A stretch of DNA of 64,000 bases, from assembly GCF_003628755.1 (NCBI RefSeq), contig NZ_CP029256.1, forward strand, positions 2,871,585 to 2,935,584, in the 5' to 3' direction. Of this stretch, positions 43,069 through 52,696 are shown in pieces. Under the pieces are notes generated by a model. That model saw only the letters and a list, made by a program, of their open reading frames with translations, made no database searches and had not been told where the DNA came from. The position numbers and the translations under genes are program-made. Position 1 is the first letter of the stretch. Each line of letters begins with the position of its first letter. Source of the DNA: Christensenella minuta. GTDB lineage: Bacteria; Bacillota; Clostridia; Christensenellales; Christensenellaceae.

Positions 43069-43070
43069 AT

Positions 43071-43099
43071 TGACAGGGAGGAAACATCCCGATAAAATA
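43071..43099 (+). promoter_or_regulatory. Promoter upstream of ugpC
   Basis: TTGACA (43071-43076) and TAAAAT (43094-43099) with a 17-base spacer, immediately after the direct repeats. About 280 bases separate it from ugpC; that stretch holds one small frame with a strong ribosome-binding site. Confidence 0.72.
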
Positions 43100-43272
43100 A
43101 AAACTATCAAGAGGCTCGAAAACATTCGCCGCATCCGGGATACGGATGTTCTTTTCGGCAAAGAACCGTTAAATTTGTAATGTTGGATTTACCAATTCAT
43201 ATGACTACAGCGCTGCCGTATTACTCCACACATTAATGCGGCGGCGTTAAATAAAGGAGGATATAGATCCGT

Positions 43273-43389
43273 ATGGCTTGCGGTGTAGCAGTGTGGAGAC
43301 CTGCTATAATGCGTACGGTGGAGTATCTGTACGCGAGGCGTGTTTTGCGGAGGCTGATGCGCCAGAGCCAAAGAATATGGCAAACGTAA
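43273..43389 (+). CDS. Possible 38-codon leader peptide overlapping the ugpC start
   Basis: An Arg-rich frame ([20 protein letters not shown] and onwards) with a near-perfect AAAGGAGG 12 bases before its ATG. It ends at 43389, 13 bases inside ugpC, in another frame. ugpC itself (start 43377) has only a poor ribosome-binding site, so translation of the small frame may be needed for ugpC translation. The peptide has no known relative. Confidence 0.4.
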   Translation: MACGVAVWRPAIMRTVEYLYARRVLRRLMRQSQRIWQT

Positions 43390-44576
43390 TTTTGAAGAAC
43401 ATTAAGAAGGTGTACCCGCATGCCGGCGGCGCGGTGAAAAAAAAGAAGCGGACAAAGGAAGAGGGCGCGAAGAAGAGCAACCTGCAAATTACGGAGCAGG
43501 GCGTTGTCGCGGTACAGGCCTTCAACCTCGATATTGCGGATAAGGAATTCATCGTCCTGGTCGGTCCTTCCGGTTGTGGGAAATCGACGCTGCTGCGCAT
43601 GATTGCGGGGCTCGAGGAGATCACGGAGGGCGAGCTGTACATCGGCGACAACATGGTGAACGACGTAGAGCCCAAGAACCGCGATATCGCGATGGTTTTC
43701 CAGAACTATGCACTATATCCCCATATGACGGTATTTGAAAACATGGCGTTTGCCCTCAAGCTGCGGAAGATTCCAAAAGATGAAATCAAAAGAAAGGTAC
43801 AGGAGGCCGCGGAGATACTGGATATTACGGAATATCTTGACCGCAAGCCGAAGGCGCTGTCCGGCGGCCAGCGCCAGCGCGTCGCCATCGGCCGGGCTAT
43901 CGTGCGCCAGCCGCAGGTGTTCCTGATGGACGAACCGCTTTCAAACCTCGACGCGAAGCTGCGTAACCAAATGAGGGCGGAGATCATCAAGCTCCGCCAG
44001 AAAGTGGACACCACCTTTATCTATGTGACCCACGACCAGACGGAAGCGATGACGCTCGGCGACCGGATCGTCGTCATGAACGACGGCTTCATCCAGCAGA
44101 TCGGAACGCCGCAGGAAGTGTTCGACCATCCGGCGAATATCTTTGTCGCAGGGTTCATCGGTTCGCCGCAGATGAATTTCTTCGACGCAAAGCTGCTGCG
44201 CGGCGGGGAAGGATATTCCGTTTCTGTAAACGGCGTGCGGTTTGGCCTGCCGGAAGAAAAACAGGCTTTGCTGCGCACGCGGGACGTTCCGGAGCAGGAA
44301 ATCGTGCTTGGCATCCGTCCGGAACACATCACAATCGGCCGGGAAGACGACGACGCATGCGTTCCCGCCGTTGTGGACCTGTCGGAAATGATGGGGACGT
44401 CGATCCACCTGCATGCCGATGTCAACGGTAAGGATGTGGTCGTCGTCGTACCGACTGCGGATGCGCAGGATGAAGGACGTTCCGCTTTTACTCATGGGAT
44501 GGGTATCAAGATGGAATTCGGCGGCAATGTCGTCCACCTGTTCGGCAGGGAGGACGGAAAGAACCTCTGCCTCTGA
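43377..44576 (+). CDS. ugpC: Sugar ABC transporter ATPase, UgpC/MsmX type
   Basis: ATPase of CUT1 sugar importers, 399 residues. The start at 43377 ([15 protein letters not shown]) fits the family. A lysine-rich insert of about 30 residues ([14 protein letters not shown] region, about 20-45) lies before the strand leading to Walker [10 protein letters not shown]; such inserts occur in some Clostridia. [29 protein letters not shown] and the H-loop [10 protein letters not shown] are intact, and the C-terminal TOBE-type domain includes GIRPEHI. It has no permease beside it, but the operon at 50,318-53,530 has two permeases and a binding protein and no ATPase, so it probably serves that importer and others, like MsmX. 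Confidence 0.94.
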   Translation: MANVILKNIKKVYPHAGGAVKKKKRTKEEGAKKSNLQITEQGVVAVQAFNLDIADKEFIVLVGPSGCGKSTLLRMIAGLEEITEGELYIGDNMVNDVEPKNRDIAMVFQNYALYPHMTVFENMAFALKLRKIPKDEIKRKVQEAAEILDITEYLDRKPKALSGGQRQRVAIGRAIVRQPQVFLMDEPLSNLDAKLRNQMRAEIIKLRQKVDTTFIYVTHDQTEAMTLGDRIVVMNDGFIQQIGTPQEVFDHPANIFVAGFIGSPQMNFFDAKLLRGGEGYSVSVNGVRFGLPEEKQALLRTRDVPEQEIVLGIRPEHITIGREDDDACVPAVVDLSEMMGTSIHLHADVNGKDVVVVVPTADAQDEGRSAFTHGMGIKMEFGGNVVHLFGREDGKNLCL

Positions 44577-44586
44577 GAAATAAAAA

Positions 44587-44626
44587 ATCCCCGCGGGCGG
44601 CCCAAGAAAGGCCTGCCCACGGGGAT
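44587..44626. terminator. Terminator between convergent ugpC and DUF4432 genes
   Basis: ATCCCCG with a bulge and GGGC, then GCCC and CGGGGAT, form a long GC-rich stem; A run on the left and T-poor right suggest it works best on the reverse strand. Confidence 0.7.
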
Positions 44627-44637
44627 ATCAAATGCTG

Positions 44638-45675
44638 TTACAGGTCGTAGCAGCGCAAAGCGAGGCGGAAACGGTGCCTGCTGCCCGCCGGGATCGGCAT
44701 GGAGCGGCCTTCATGGCGTTCGTTTTGCATACCGGAGATCTCGTTGTTTGACGGTTCGATCCCGAGGGCGTATTCGCCGGAACGCGTGCAGCGCCATTGC
44801 GTGAGCACCGGCAGGTGCTCCGTTTCATAGGAGACGGCGACCCCGATCTTCAGTCCCGGGTTTTCGAGGCGGACCGTGCAGGTCCCGTCCCTATCCGGCT
44901 CCGGGGAATGAAAATACACGCTTTCGGCAGCATTATCCGCAGGAGGCTCGAACCGGTCCCATACATCCAGCGTCCGCCGGGCGTCCTCGTTGCGGGGACG
45001 GGGCCTCCTGCCTCCGGTCGGGATGCGCACCTGTAAGTCTTCGCTGAGGAAGGGAAAGCCGAAATTAAAATGGTATAAAATCAGGTAATCGGTATCGTTA
45101 TAATCGCAGTTTTCTATTTCATCCGTAATTTTCAGTTCATTTTCGGACATTTGCGTAGAGATCTCCCGCGTAAGGGACAAATTATAGCCTTCGAGCGCAG
45201 TATCCCGGGTAACGGCGTGGGCGCAGAGCACATAGTCGCCGCCCGAAAAACGGGAATAATGCCACGACTGCTCGCAGGGGAGGGTGTTGATGCGGCCGTG
45301 CGTATGGGCAAACCGTCCGTATTCGTCCGTTTCCTCTGGGCCGCAGTTTTTAAGGCCGCAGGTCGTAAGCATCCCGCCGCTGAAGTAGCGGTCAAATTCA
45401 CCCGGGACTGGCGCCGTTTGCTGGGGAGCGCACAGTCCGTTGCGCGTCAGTAGGCCGATATTGACGCCTCTGAAAGAAAGCTGCGCAATATCCATGCACC
45501 GGTCCGGGAGAAGGGTGTAATCGAGCCCGCTGCCGTTGCGGACGCGAAGGGCGCGCATTCCGCGGGCCCGCCCGTCCTGGTAGACAGTTTCCGTAATTCC
45601 AGCGACCTGCGAAATATTGACGCAGTAACGCCGGAAATCCTCTTTAGAATAATCCTTGCCGAGTAATTTTACCAT
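44638..45675 (-). CDS. DUF4432 family protein (aldose 1-epimerase/mutarotase-like), second copy
   Basis: A 345-residue paralogue of the protein at 2,469-3,509, with LLPDRCMDIAQLSF near 55, FSGGMLTTCGLKNCGP near 100-115 and LYHFNFGFPFLSE near 205. AAGGAGG stands before the ATG. It is divergent from the AraC regulator at 45,896, so it is probably controlled with the plant-glycan operon that follows and would act on a sugar released there. Biochemical role is undefined in the family. Confidence 0.85.
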   Translation of the reverse strand: MVKLLGKDYSKEDFRRYCVNISQVAGITETVYQDGRARGMRALRVRNGSGLDYTLLPDRCMDIAQLSFRGVNIGLLTRNGLCAPQQTAPVPGEFDRYFSGGMLTTCGLKNCGPEETDEYGRFAHTHGRINTLPCEQSWHYSRFSGGDYVLCAHAVTRDTALEGYNLSLTREISTQMSENELKITDEIENCDYNDTDYLILYHFNFGFPFLSEDLQVRIPTGGRRPRPRNEDARRTLDVWDRFEPPADNAAESVYFHSPEPDRDGTCTVRLENPGLKIGVAVSYETEHLPVLTQWRCTRSGEYALGIEPSNNEISGMQNERHEGRSMPIPAGSRHRFRLALRCYDL

Positions 45676-45829
45676 GTTCAGAGCCTCCTTATGGCAGGAA
45701 TTCTAACATGGGGCACGGGGCGAGTCAATGCAGCAAATAAAGCGGTTATGGTAATATTTTCTGCATTTTCGGAAACGGAGCCGCAATTTTAACTTTTCGG
45801 TTCTTGAGCGGAAATGCGCAAAATGGTAC

Positions 45830-45835
45830 TATAAT
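45830..45835 (+). promoter_or_regulatory. -10 element of the AraC regulator gene
   Basis: TATAAT at 45830-45835, 60 bases before the start, in the 220-base gap shared with the divergent DUF4432 gene. No convincing -35 at 17 bases, which fits an activator-dependent promoter. Confidence 0.5.
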
Positions 45836-45895
45836 ATTGACGCCTGCCATTCGAGACGTCCATGCGGCAAGCCCGCTGTGAAGGAGTGAATATCA

Positions 45896-46915
45896 TTGGA
45901 TCAAGAAAAATACCAGCCGTCGGAGCGCACATTGGAAGATACGCCGGTCATGAGCGAAGAAGGCGTGTTCAACCACCTGCTGTCGCAGCAAAACCGGGAA
46001 ACGGCAGGGATCGTCGGGGCGAAGGACCTTTCCAAGAACGTACCGAACGAACTGCTCCCTGTCCTTGAAATGAAGTTTGTCAGTATTGCCACGCTGAGCA
46101 ATAAAGAGGGCCTTTCCGGGGTTACGCATGTGCATGACTGGTGCGACATCAGCTATGTGATGCGCGGACAGCTTGTTTACGAAATAGAGGGAAAAGAGAC
46201 CCCGGCGCGCGAAGGCGACGTCGTGATTATCCCGGCGGGAGTGCGGCACCGCGAGATTGCTCCGGCAGACAGGGATTTTGAGGTTTTTTTCCTTTGCGTT
46301 GATTTTACGAATGTGGGACGCCAGATCGATATAACCGATTATATCGGGCACAGGGGCGTGATCTCGACGTGGTATTCGCGTGAGATTTATAAGATTTGTG
46401 AGAATATGCTTTCCGAGGTGACCTTCCGCTCTAAGGGCTATCTGCTGAACCTGCGGGCGCTGGTGCTGAACCTGCTTGTTTTGCTGTGCCGTGCTCAGGA
46501 CGAGCCGGAGCAGCGGATCAAAAGCATCAAACGGATCAACAGCATCCGCAAAAAGCGGATCGCGGACGAAGTGAAGTCCTATCTGGAAACGAATTATATG
46601 CAGAAAATTTCCCTCGACGACCTGTCGCAGGCTTTTTTCTTCACTCCCCAGTATTTATCCACGCTTTTCCGCAAGCAGACCGGGCATACGATCATTGAAT
46701 TTCTGAACATCACGAGGATCAAAAAGGCAAAAGAGATTTTCCGCCAGGGAGAGCTCAACGTTTCCCAGGCCGCCCTGCAGGTGGGGTTCAGCGATATGCA
46801 TTATTTCGGAAAGGTGTTCAAGCAATATGAAAAACAGACTCCCATCCAGTATATCGTGGAATTGAAAGGCGGGACGGATGCGGCGGAAGACGGCGGGAAA
46901 GCGGAGAAAGCATAA
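45896..46915 (+). CDS. AraC-family transcriptional regulator
   Basis: Regulator of 339 residues with an N-terminal cupin sensor (HVHDWCDISYVMRGQLVYEIEG and GDVVIIPAGVRHRE, about 80-125) and two C-terminal helix-turn-helix motifs (LDDLSQAFFFTPQYLSTLFRKQTG; INVSQAALQVGFSDMHYFGKVFKQYE-like). The start is TTG at 45896, supported by AAGGAG nine bases upstream; the first ATG lies 18 codons later. It precedes the glycan operon and most likely activates it in response to a sugar. Confidence 0.92.
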   Translation: MDQEKYQPSERTLEDTPVMSEEGVFNHLLSQQNRETAGIVGAKDLSKNVPNELLPVLEMKFVSIATLSNKEGLSGVTHVHDWCDISYVMRGQLVYEIEGKETPAREGDVVIIPAGVRHREIAPADRDFEVFFLCVDFTNVGRQIDITDYIGHRGVISTWYSREIYKICENMLSEVTFRSKGYLLNLRALVLNLLVLLCRAQDEPEQRIKSIKRINSIRKKRIADEVKSYLETNYMQKISLDDLSQAFFFTPQYLSTLFRKQTGHTIIEFLNITRIKKAKEIFRQGELNVSQAALQVGFSDMHYFGKVFKQYEKQTPIQYIVELKGGTDAAEDGGKAEKA

Positions 46916-46976
46916 GGCGGCTCTGCGTGCCAAGTGATTAAAATAGTTCCTTGCGCAATTAAAATTGATGTAGTTT

Positions 46977-47036
46977 GAGCAACTTTTATTTTATATGATG
47001 GAATCATAAAATAAAACAAAAGTTGCTCTTTTGTTT
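46977..47036 (+). terminator. Terminator after the AraC regulator gene
   Basis: GAGCAACTTTT (46977-46987) pairs perfectly with AAAAGTTGCTC (47018-47028), with further pairing inside, followed by TTTTGTTT. Confidence 0.82.
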
Positions 47037-47118
47037 ACTTCTTTTCATCAATCGAAATGAACAACCTGTAAATCCTAGTTTTATTCGGCGGTCAACGTAA
47101 AATCAGCGCGGGGGTATT

Positions 47119-48642
47119 ATGGCACGGCAAGAAGAGTATCTGCTTACATTTGATATCGGCACCACGTCGGTAAAGACGTGCGTGTTCAATAGGAAATTAG
47201 AGAATATCGCGTCTGGGGCGGAAGAATATTCGCTGCACGCAAAGGAAGGGAATATCGTGGAGCTTGAGGCCGAACGGTATTTTGAAGCGTTGGTCAGCGG
47301 CTTTGACGCAATAGCGACGGATGCGGTCCGGCAGGGCGTGAAAGGAATTGTCATTTCTTCGCAGGGTGAAACGCTGATCCCGGTCGACCGCAGGGGAGTG
47401 CCGCTCAGGAATGCGATCGTGTGGCTCGACGGGCGTGCGGAGAAGGAAGCGGAAGAGATCGCCGCGCTGCCCCTGCATCGGGAATTTTATCATCGGACGG
47501 GTCTGCCGGCGGCAGACGGATTGTGCCCCGCGGCAAAGGTAAAATGGCTCATGGACAACGAGCCCGGGGTCTACCGGGCGGCCCATAAAATATTGCTGCT
47601 TGAAGATTACCTGCTGCTTCGCCTGTGCGGAAGGTTCGTATCGGAAAGGACCATCCAATGCTCCACCGGCTACTACGACACGCGCCACGACAGATGGTGG
47701 GATGCTATGTTTGCGGCCCTTCACCTTGATAAGGGCAAGATGCCGGAGCTGGTGGAGTGTGGGGAAGAAGTCGGGACGCTCACGGCCGAAGCCGCGCAGC
47801 GGCTGGGCCTGCCGGAAACGGTGCGCATCTTCGCGGGAGCGATGGACCAAATCGCGGCCGCCGTCGGCGGAGGCAATATTGAGGAAGGGATCGTAACGGA
47901 AACGACGGGGACGGCGCTGGTCATTATGGCGACCACCGACGGGGACGGCTTCGATCATGCGGACGGCGTGATCGTCTACCGCCACGTGCTGCCCGGAAAA
48001 TTCTATTATACGCCGTATTGCCCGACCTCGGGAATGGTGCTGAAATGGTTCAAGGATACGTTCTGCACCGAAGAAACGAAAGCGGCGGCGCAGGAAGGCA
48101 GGGACGTTTACGACGTTCTTTGTGAAATGGCGCTTGCCATTCCGCCGGGTGCGGACGGACTCGTGGCGCTTCCCTATTTTACGGGAATGCTTCAGCCGGA
48201 AAACAATCCTTCGATGCGGGGGATTTTTGCGGGGCTGACCTTGGGCGCCACGAAGGCCCACTTTATCCGGGCGATCCTCGAGGCCGTCGCCTATATGCTG
48301 CGCGAGAACCTGGAGATGATAGAGCGCCGGACACATGTGGATATCAGGGAAGTGCGCTCTTTTGGCGGTGCGGCCAAAAGCAGCATCTGGCGGCAGATCA
48401 AAGCCGATGTTTGCGGAAAACGGCTGGTCACGATGCGCCAAACGGAATGCGCGAGCCTTGGCGTCGCAATGCTGGCGGCATGCTCGATGGGGTGGTATCC
48501 GGGCTTGGAAGAGGCGGCCGGGGCGCAGGAAACAGCGGCCCTGAGTATGCCGGGCGAAAAAAACAGGGAAGTTTATGATGCGGGATACGGCGCGTACAAG
48601 GAGCTGTACCAGGCAACCAAAGAAATCTACAAAAGGAATTGA
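47119..48642 (+). CDS. FGGY-family carbohydrate kinase
   Basis: Sugar kinase of 507 residues in the xylulokinase/fuculokinase/ribulokinase family. FDIGTTSVKTCVF at 10-22 is the N-terminal phosphate loop, AIVWLDGRAEKE near 98 and GLPAADGLCPAAKVKWL contact substrate, and GAMDQIAAAVGGG and the C-terminal FGGAAKSSIWRQIKADVCG (FGGY signature region) bind ATP. With the isomerase that overlaps it by contextual spacing (14 bases), it forms an isomerase-kinase pair for an aldose. The specific ketose is unknown. Confidence 0.92.
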   Translation: MARQEEYLLTFDIGTTSVKTCVFNRKLENIASGAEEYSLHAKEGNIVELEAERYFEALVSGFDAIATDAVRQGVKGIVISSQGETLIPVDRRGVPLRNAIVWLDGRAEKEAEEIAALPLHREFYHRTGLPAADGLCPAAKVKWLMDNEPGVYRAAHKILLLEDYLLLRLCGRFVSERTIQCSTGYYDTRHDRWWDAMFAALHLDKGKMPELVECGEEVGTLTAEAAQRLGLPETVRIFAGAMDQIAAAVGGGNIEEGIVTETTGTALVIMATTDGDGFDHADGVIVYRHVLPGKFYYTPYCPTSGMVLKWFKDTFCTEETKAAAQEGRDVYDVLCEMALAIPPGADGLVALPYFTGMLQPENNPSMRGIFAGLTLGATKAHFIRAILEAVAYMLRENLEMIERRTHVDIREVRSFGGAAKSSIWRQIKADVCGKRLVTMRQTECASLGVAMLAACSMGWYPGLEEAAGAQETAALSMPGEKNREVYDAGYGAYKELYQATKEIYKRN

Positions 48643-48656
48643 CAGGAGGAGTTAGC

Positions 48657-50057
48657 ATGCCAACATTTACAAAGCCTAAAATTGGATTGCTCGGATTGAT
48701 GGCGGGAAGCTACGAACCGATTTTTCCGGGGATTATCGCCCGGCAGGAGGCGTATGCGCGGGAGATCGCGGCAGACGCGGCGGACGCGGCGGACATTTAT
48801 TTTCCCGGCGCCGCTACGGACCGGGAAAGTATTGCAAACATCATGCGCGAATTCAACCAGATGCAGCTCGACGGAATATTGATCGTCCTGCTGACCTACA
48901 GCCAGGGGGCGTGGCTGGTGCATCCGCTGCAGGACAACCGGCTCCCGGTCGCGCTTGCGGTCGTCCAGCCCGACCACGAGGTGAAGGACGACTGGGAAGA
49001 ACTGGAACTGACGGTAAACCAGGGGTTGCACGGCGCGCAGGATAACGCCAACGCGATCGCCCGCCTGCGGATACCCTGCCCGATTTTTGCCGGAGACAGG
49101 AAAAGCGCCGGGTTCCGCGCGTTTGTGGAAGATTTTGCCAAGGCGGCGCAGACCCGGCAGCATTTGCGGCGGATGAAGGTTGCCGTTATCGGGAAGATGA
49201 CGGGCATGAACGACATCCTTGCGGATGAAATGGCTGTGCTCCGCAAGATCGGGCCTGAGTATTGCCACGAGACGGTCGGCTCCATTTATTCCTGCATGGA
49301 AACGGTCACCAAACGGGAGATCGACGAATCGATCCAGCGGGACAAGAGGATATTCGATATCGATCCGAACCTTACTTATGACAGCCACGCCTATGCAACG
49401 CAGATGTATCTGGGAATAAAGAAGTTCCTTGAAGACGGCGGCTTCGATGCCTTCACGCTGCATTTTGATTTTGCCGCCAACGACCTGCGCATAAGGCAGC
49501 TTCCGCTGATGGCCGCCTCGCACCTGATGGCGGACGGATACGGATATGCCGCCGAGGGAGATTCCCTTTGCGCTTCCATGGTCAGCGCAGCCCATTGCAT
49601 TGGAAACGCGGACGGCAATTTTACCGAGATGTATTCCATGGATTTTGAGAAACAGGCGATCATTTTCTGTCATGCGGGAGAGGCCAACTGGGCGACTCAC
49701 AGGAAGGATATGAAGCCCCGGCTGATCGACCGCTACCTCGGGGAGGGCGGCCTTGAAAATCCGCCGACGCCGATCTTCACGCCCGAGGTGGGGCCGGCGA
49801 CGCTGACGTCCCTGACGCCCCTTGTGGGAGATGAGTTCAGGCTGCTGGTTTGCGACGGGGAAATGCTCCCGAAGTCAGACCTCGAGCGCTGCGAAATGCC
49901 CTACTTCTTCTGGCGGCCGAACAGCGGGATAGAGCGCTGTATCGAGGGCTGGGCGCGCAACGGCGGAACGCATCACGAGGTCATCAACATTGGCTCCGTG
50001 GCAAAGCGGTGGAAAATGCTGGCCGGCTACCTTGGCGTCGAATGCGTGGCGATATAA
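48657..50057 (+). CDS. L-arabinose isomerase-like protein (L-fucose/L-arabinose isomerase superfamily)
   Basis: Ketol isomerase of 466 residues. The start at 48657 (MPTFTKPKIG) has GACAGGAGG upstream. The manganese ligands of AraA can be matched: Glu in GYAAEGDSL, Glu in NFTEMYSMDF, His in FCHAGEANW and His in GTHHEVINIG. It is somewhat shorter and quite divergent from E. coli AraA, so a related aldose may be the substrate. It pairs with the FGGY kinase, and the product would enter the pentose phosphate route. Confidence 0.85.
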   Translation: MPTFTKPKIGLLGLMAGSYEPIFPGIIARQEAYAREIAADAADAADIYFPGAATDRESIANIMREFNQMQLDGILIVLLTYSQGAWLVHPLQDNRLPVALAVVQPDHEVKDDWEELELTVNQGLHGAQDNANAIARLRIPCPIFAGDRKSAGFRAFVEDFAKAAQTRQHLRRMKVAVIGKMTGMNDILADEMAVLRKIGPEYCHETVGSIYSCMETVTKREIDESIQRDKRIFDIDPNLTYDSHAYATQMYLGIKKFLEDGGFDAFTLHFDFAANDLRIRQLPLMAASHLMADGYGYAAEGDSLCASMVSAAHCIGNADGNFTEMYSMDFEKQAIIFCHAGEANWATHRKDMKPRLIDRYLGEGGLENPPTPIFTPEVGPATLTSLTPLVGDEFRLLVCDGEMLPKSDLERCEMPYFFWRPNSGIERCIEGWARNGGTHHEVINIGSVAKRWKMLAGYLGVECVAI

Positions 50058-50116
50058 GGCGGAGGGGAAATTTTTAAATCTTCAAGGTCGATATGTAAAC
50101 ACTATCCCCGGAACGG

Positions 50117-50145
50117 TTGACAGTGAAGCGGGCAAAACCTAAGAT
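50117..50145 (+). promoter_or_regulatory. Promoter upstream of the binding-protein gene
   Basis: TTGACA (50117-50122) and TAAGAT (50140-50145) with a 17-base spacer, so the transporter genes can be transcribed separately from the isomerase. Confidence 0.65.
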
Positions 50146-50317
50146 TGGAATGTAGCCCGGTATCAAATTGTAAAAACATTTTATTTTGGCAGATGCCATA
50201 ACAAGCAGTAACGTTTGGAACCCAAAAAAGTTTGTCTGACGAAAATTCAGGCAGTTCATGTGGTTTGTAGGAAAAACTACAAAATTCAATTCATATTAGA
50301 TAAGGGAGGAATAGGAA

Positions 50318-51700
50318 ATGAAAAAAGTAATTGCTCTGGTATTGGTATTGGTGTTGGTTGCCGCCTGTGCCAGCTGCGCGGGGCCCGGCGGCACAACGGC
50401 GCCGTCAGAGGCAAGCCAGTCTGAAAGCGGATCGGCAGAAACGGGCGGCGCCGCGTCGGGCGAAGCCCAGGGCGGGGAAATTGTGCTCAAATATTGGGTC
50501 ACGCCCGCTATGGCAAACGAAGCCGATATGCAGACGCCGGAGGACGAGTGGTTCATCGTCCAGAAGATTCATGAGTTCGAGGAAGCGAATCCCGGCGTAA
50601 AGATCGATTACACGGTAATCACGGACGACGGTTCCCTGCCCCAGATGTTCAAGGCGGCTGCGATGACGAACGATTGCCCGGATATCATCAACGTATGGTC
50701 CGGGAACACGCTGTTCCAGCTCGAAGACCTTGTGGTAGACCTTACGGACTTGATTTCCCAGGATACGAAGGATAATATGGTTGGGTGGGATGCCACAACG
50801 CTCGCAAAAGACGGCCAGGAAAAGATACTGGCATATCCCACGAGCGGTAACGAGATCAACGGATTTTTCTACAACAAACAGATCCTCGCGGACTGCGGGC
50901 TTGACTATGACAAGAATCCCCCGGCCGATCTCGATGCTTTTCTTAACGACCTGCAGGCAATAAAGGATAAGGGCTACACGCCTGTATATGCGGCCGACAG
51001 CGGCTGGTCAAAAGGATATCTGTCCGTCTTTGCGGCTTACTGGCAGCAGATTTCGGGCAAAGACCGCGTCGTATCCGACGGAAGCGGAGAAACATCGTTC
51101 ACGGACGACGAAGGCTTCCTCCAGTCCTTCAAGATACCGGCCGGGATGTATGCGAACGGGCTGATGAACGCGGACTATGCGAGCGTTGCCTCCGCTGACG
51201 ACAAGGCGAGCTTCCTCATTGGGGATGCGGCAATCCTGGCAGGCGGGAACGGCGAAGCCTCGACGATCGTTGAAGCGCTGGGGCTCGAAAATGTCGGCTT
51301 CATTGCTCCTCCGTCCCCGGCGGACGCCCAGACGAAGAACGCGGGCATCGGCGGCGCGGGGCAGGCCCTTGCGATCTCCCAAACGTGCGAGAACCAGGAT
51401 ATGGCGGTTAAGTTCCTGGAATTCCTTGCCAGCAAAGAAGTTCATGCAGAGCTTGCGGACCATATGGGCAAACTGCCGCTGCGTACGGATGTAACGGCAG
51501 AAGAGCTGAATATCGAAGCGGGTCCGGTTTACGAACAGATGTATGAAGCGGCGCAGGGCTATGTATTCTGGGTAGATAACCTCCTGAAGCCCGATGTGGC
51601 TGCCGAATTAATGGCGATGTCGGCCCAGGTCGTTATCGGCCAGATGACGCCGGAAGATTTGGCAAAGGACCTCGATGGAGTTGCCGCCGCGGCAGAATAA
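50318..51700 (+). CDS. Sugar ABC transporter substrate-binding lipoprotein
   Basis: Extracellular binding protein of 460 residues (CUT1, family 1). A lipoprotein signal peptide ends near VAACASC, with an Ala/Gly/Ser-rich linker after it. The two-lobed domain begins at IVLKYWVTPAM and shows KIDYTVITDDGSLPQMFKAA, NDCPDIINVWSG and EINGFFYNKQILADCGL. AAGGGAGG precedes the start. It delivers an oligosaccharide to the permeases encoded after it; the GH4 and GH78 genes suggest galacturonic-acid- or rhamnose-containing sugars. Confidence 0.93.
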   Translation: MKKVIALVLVLVLVAACASCAGPGGTTAPSEASQSESGSAETGGAASGEAQGGEIVLKYWVTPAMANEADMQTPEDEWFIVQKIHEFEEANPGVKIDYTVITDDGSLPQMFKAAAMTNDCPDIINVWSGNTLFQLEDLVVDLTDLISQDTKDNMVGWDATTLAKDGQEKILAYPTSGNEINGFFYNKQILADCGLDYDKNPPADLDAFLNDLQAIKDKGYTPVYAADSGWSKGYLSVFAAYWQQISGKDRVVSDGSGETSFTDDEGFLQSFKIPAGMYANGLMNADYASVASADDKASFLIGDAAILAGGNGEASTIVEALGLENVGFIAPPSPADAQTKNAGIGGAGQALAISQTCENQDMAVKFLEFLASKEVHAELADHMGKLPLRTDVTAEELNIEAGPVYEQMYEAAQGYVFWVDNLLKPDVAAELMAMSAQVVIGQMTPEDLAKDLDGVAAAAE

Positions 51701-51723
51701 AAGAAACGGATGCAAGATGGTTC

Positions 51724-51758
51724 ATGCATGTGCTGCGGCCCGGCCGCAGCACATGCAT
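51724..51758 (+). promoter_or_regulatory. Intercistronic stem-loop after the binding-protein gene
   Basis: ATGCATGTGCTGCGG and its complement CCGCAGCACATGCAT form a very stable stem with no T run. Hairpins in this place commonly stabilise the binding-protein mRNA or lower permease expression relative to it. Confidence 0.7.
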
Positions 51759-51792
51759 ATGATTTACGAAATTACGCAAGAGGAGGGGCGCT

Positions 51793-52692
51793 ATGAAGAT
51801 CAAACAGTCTCGCATGCTACGGAGGGAAAAATACCAGGCATGGCTTTCCATAGCACCTACATTGATCCTGATCGTCATCATGTGCGGATATCCGCTCGTG
51901 CAGACGGTTGCCACAAGCTTTACACAATGGAACGGGGTCGGCGCCCCTGATCCTGTAGGCTTCAAAAATTATGTTGATATTTTGTCGGGTTCGCAGTTTT
52001 ACCTGCTGCTGAAAAACAATTTCGTGTTTTTGCTGTTCATTCCGATCCAGATCGTGATCGGAACGATGATCGCGGTTTTCATCAATGACGAAGTGCCGGG
52101 GTGGAGGGTATACCGGGTGGTTTACTACATTCCGCAGGTCATTTCGGCGGTCATCGTGGGCTACCTGTTTATGGTGATGTTTGGTTACGAAGGCCCGGTC
52201 AACCTGCTGCTCAAGGGCCTTGGCGTTATAGAAGAATCCATTGGCTGGCTCGAGAACGGAACGACGGCAAGGATCGTCGTCCTGATCTGCCTGGTATGGG
52301 TCAATATCGGCTGGCAAAGCCTGCTGTCCCTCGGGGGGCTCGCGTCCATTCCGCCCTCACTGTATGAGGCGGCGAAACTGGACGGCGCAGGCTATTGGAA
52401 AAGGCTTTTCAAGATTACCTTCCCGATGCTCGGGCGCACGGTCGAATATTCGTGTATCGTATCGGTCATGTGGGTCTTCACGGGGATATTCCCGTATATC
52501 TTCGCCCTTACGGGCGGCGGGCCGGGATACGAAACGACAACGATCGATTATATGATTTATTTGAAATCTTTCTCCGCCAATTCGCAGTACGGGTATGCGT
52601 CCGCACTGGCGGTGCTCCTGATTATCATTGTTTTGGTCTTTACCGTGATACAATTGCGGATTTCGGATAAACAAAACAGCTGGGAGGGATAA
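51793..52692 (+). CDS. Sugar ABC transporter permease, MalF/UgpA type
   Basis: Inner subunit of the CUT1 importer, 299 residues, with six membrane segments and the EAA loop (YEAAKLDGAGYWKRLFKITFPML near 190-212) that docks onto the UgpC ATPase. AAGAGGAGG precedes the start. The second permease begins four bases after its stop. Confidence 0.94.
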   Translation: MKIKQSRMLRREKYQAWLSIAPTLILIVIMCGYPLVQTVATSFTQWNGVGAPDPVGFKNYVDILSGSQFYLLLKNNFVFLLFIPIQIVIGTMIAVFINDEVPGWRVYRVVYYIPQVISAVIVGYLFMVMFGYEGPVNLLLKGLGVIEESIGWLENGTTARIVVLICLVWVNIGWQSLLSLGGLASIPPSLYEAAKLDGAGYWKRLFKITFPMLGRTVEYSCIVSVMWVFTGIFPYIFALTGGGPGYETTTIDYMIYLKSFSANSQYGYASALAVLLIIIVLVFTVIQLRISDKQNSWEG

Positions 52693-52696
52693 TACA

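Noticed and set aside
47197-48441. Reverse-strand frame of 414 codons
   Set aside because: Antisense of the FGGY kinase, which has clear motifs in sense direction.
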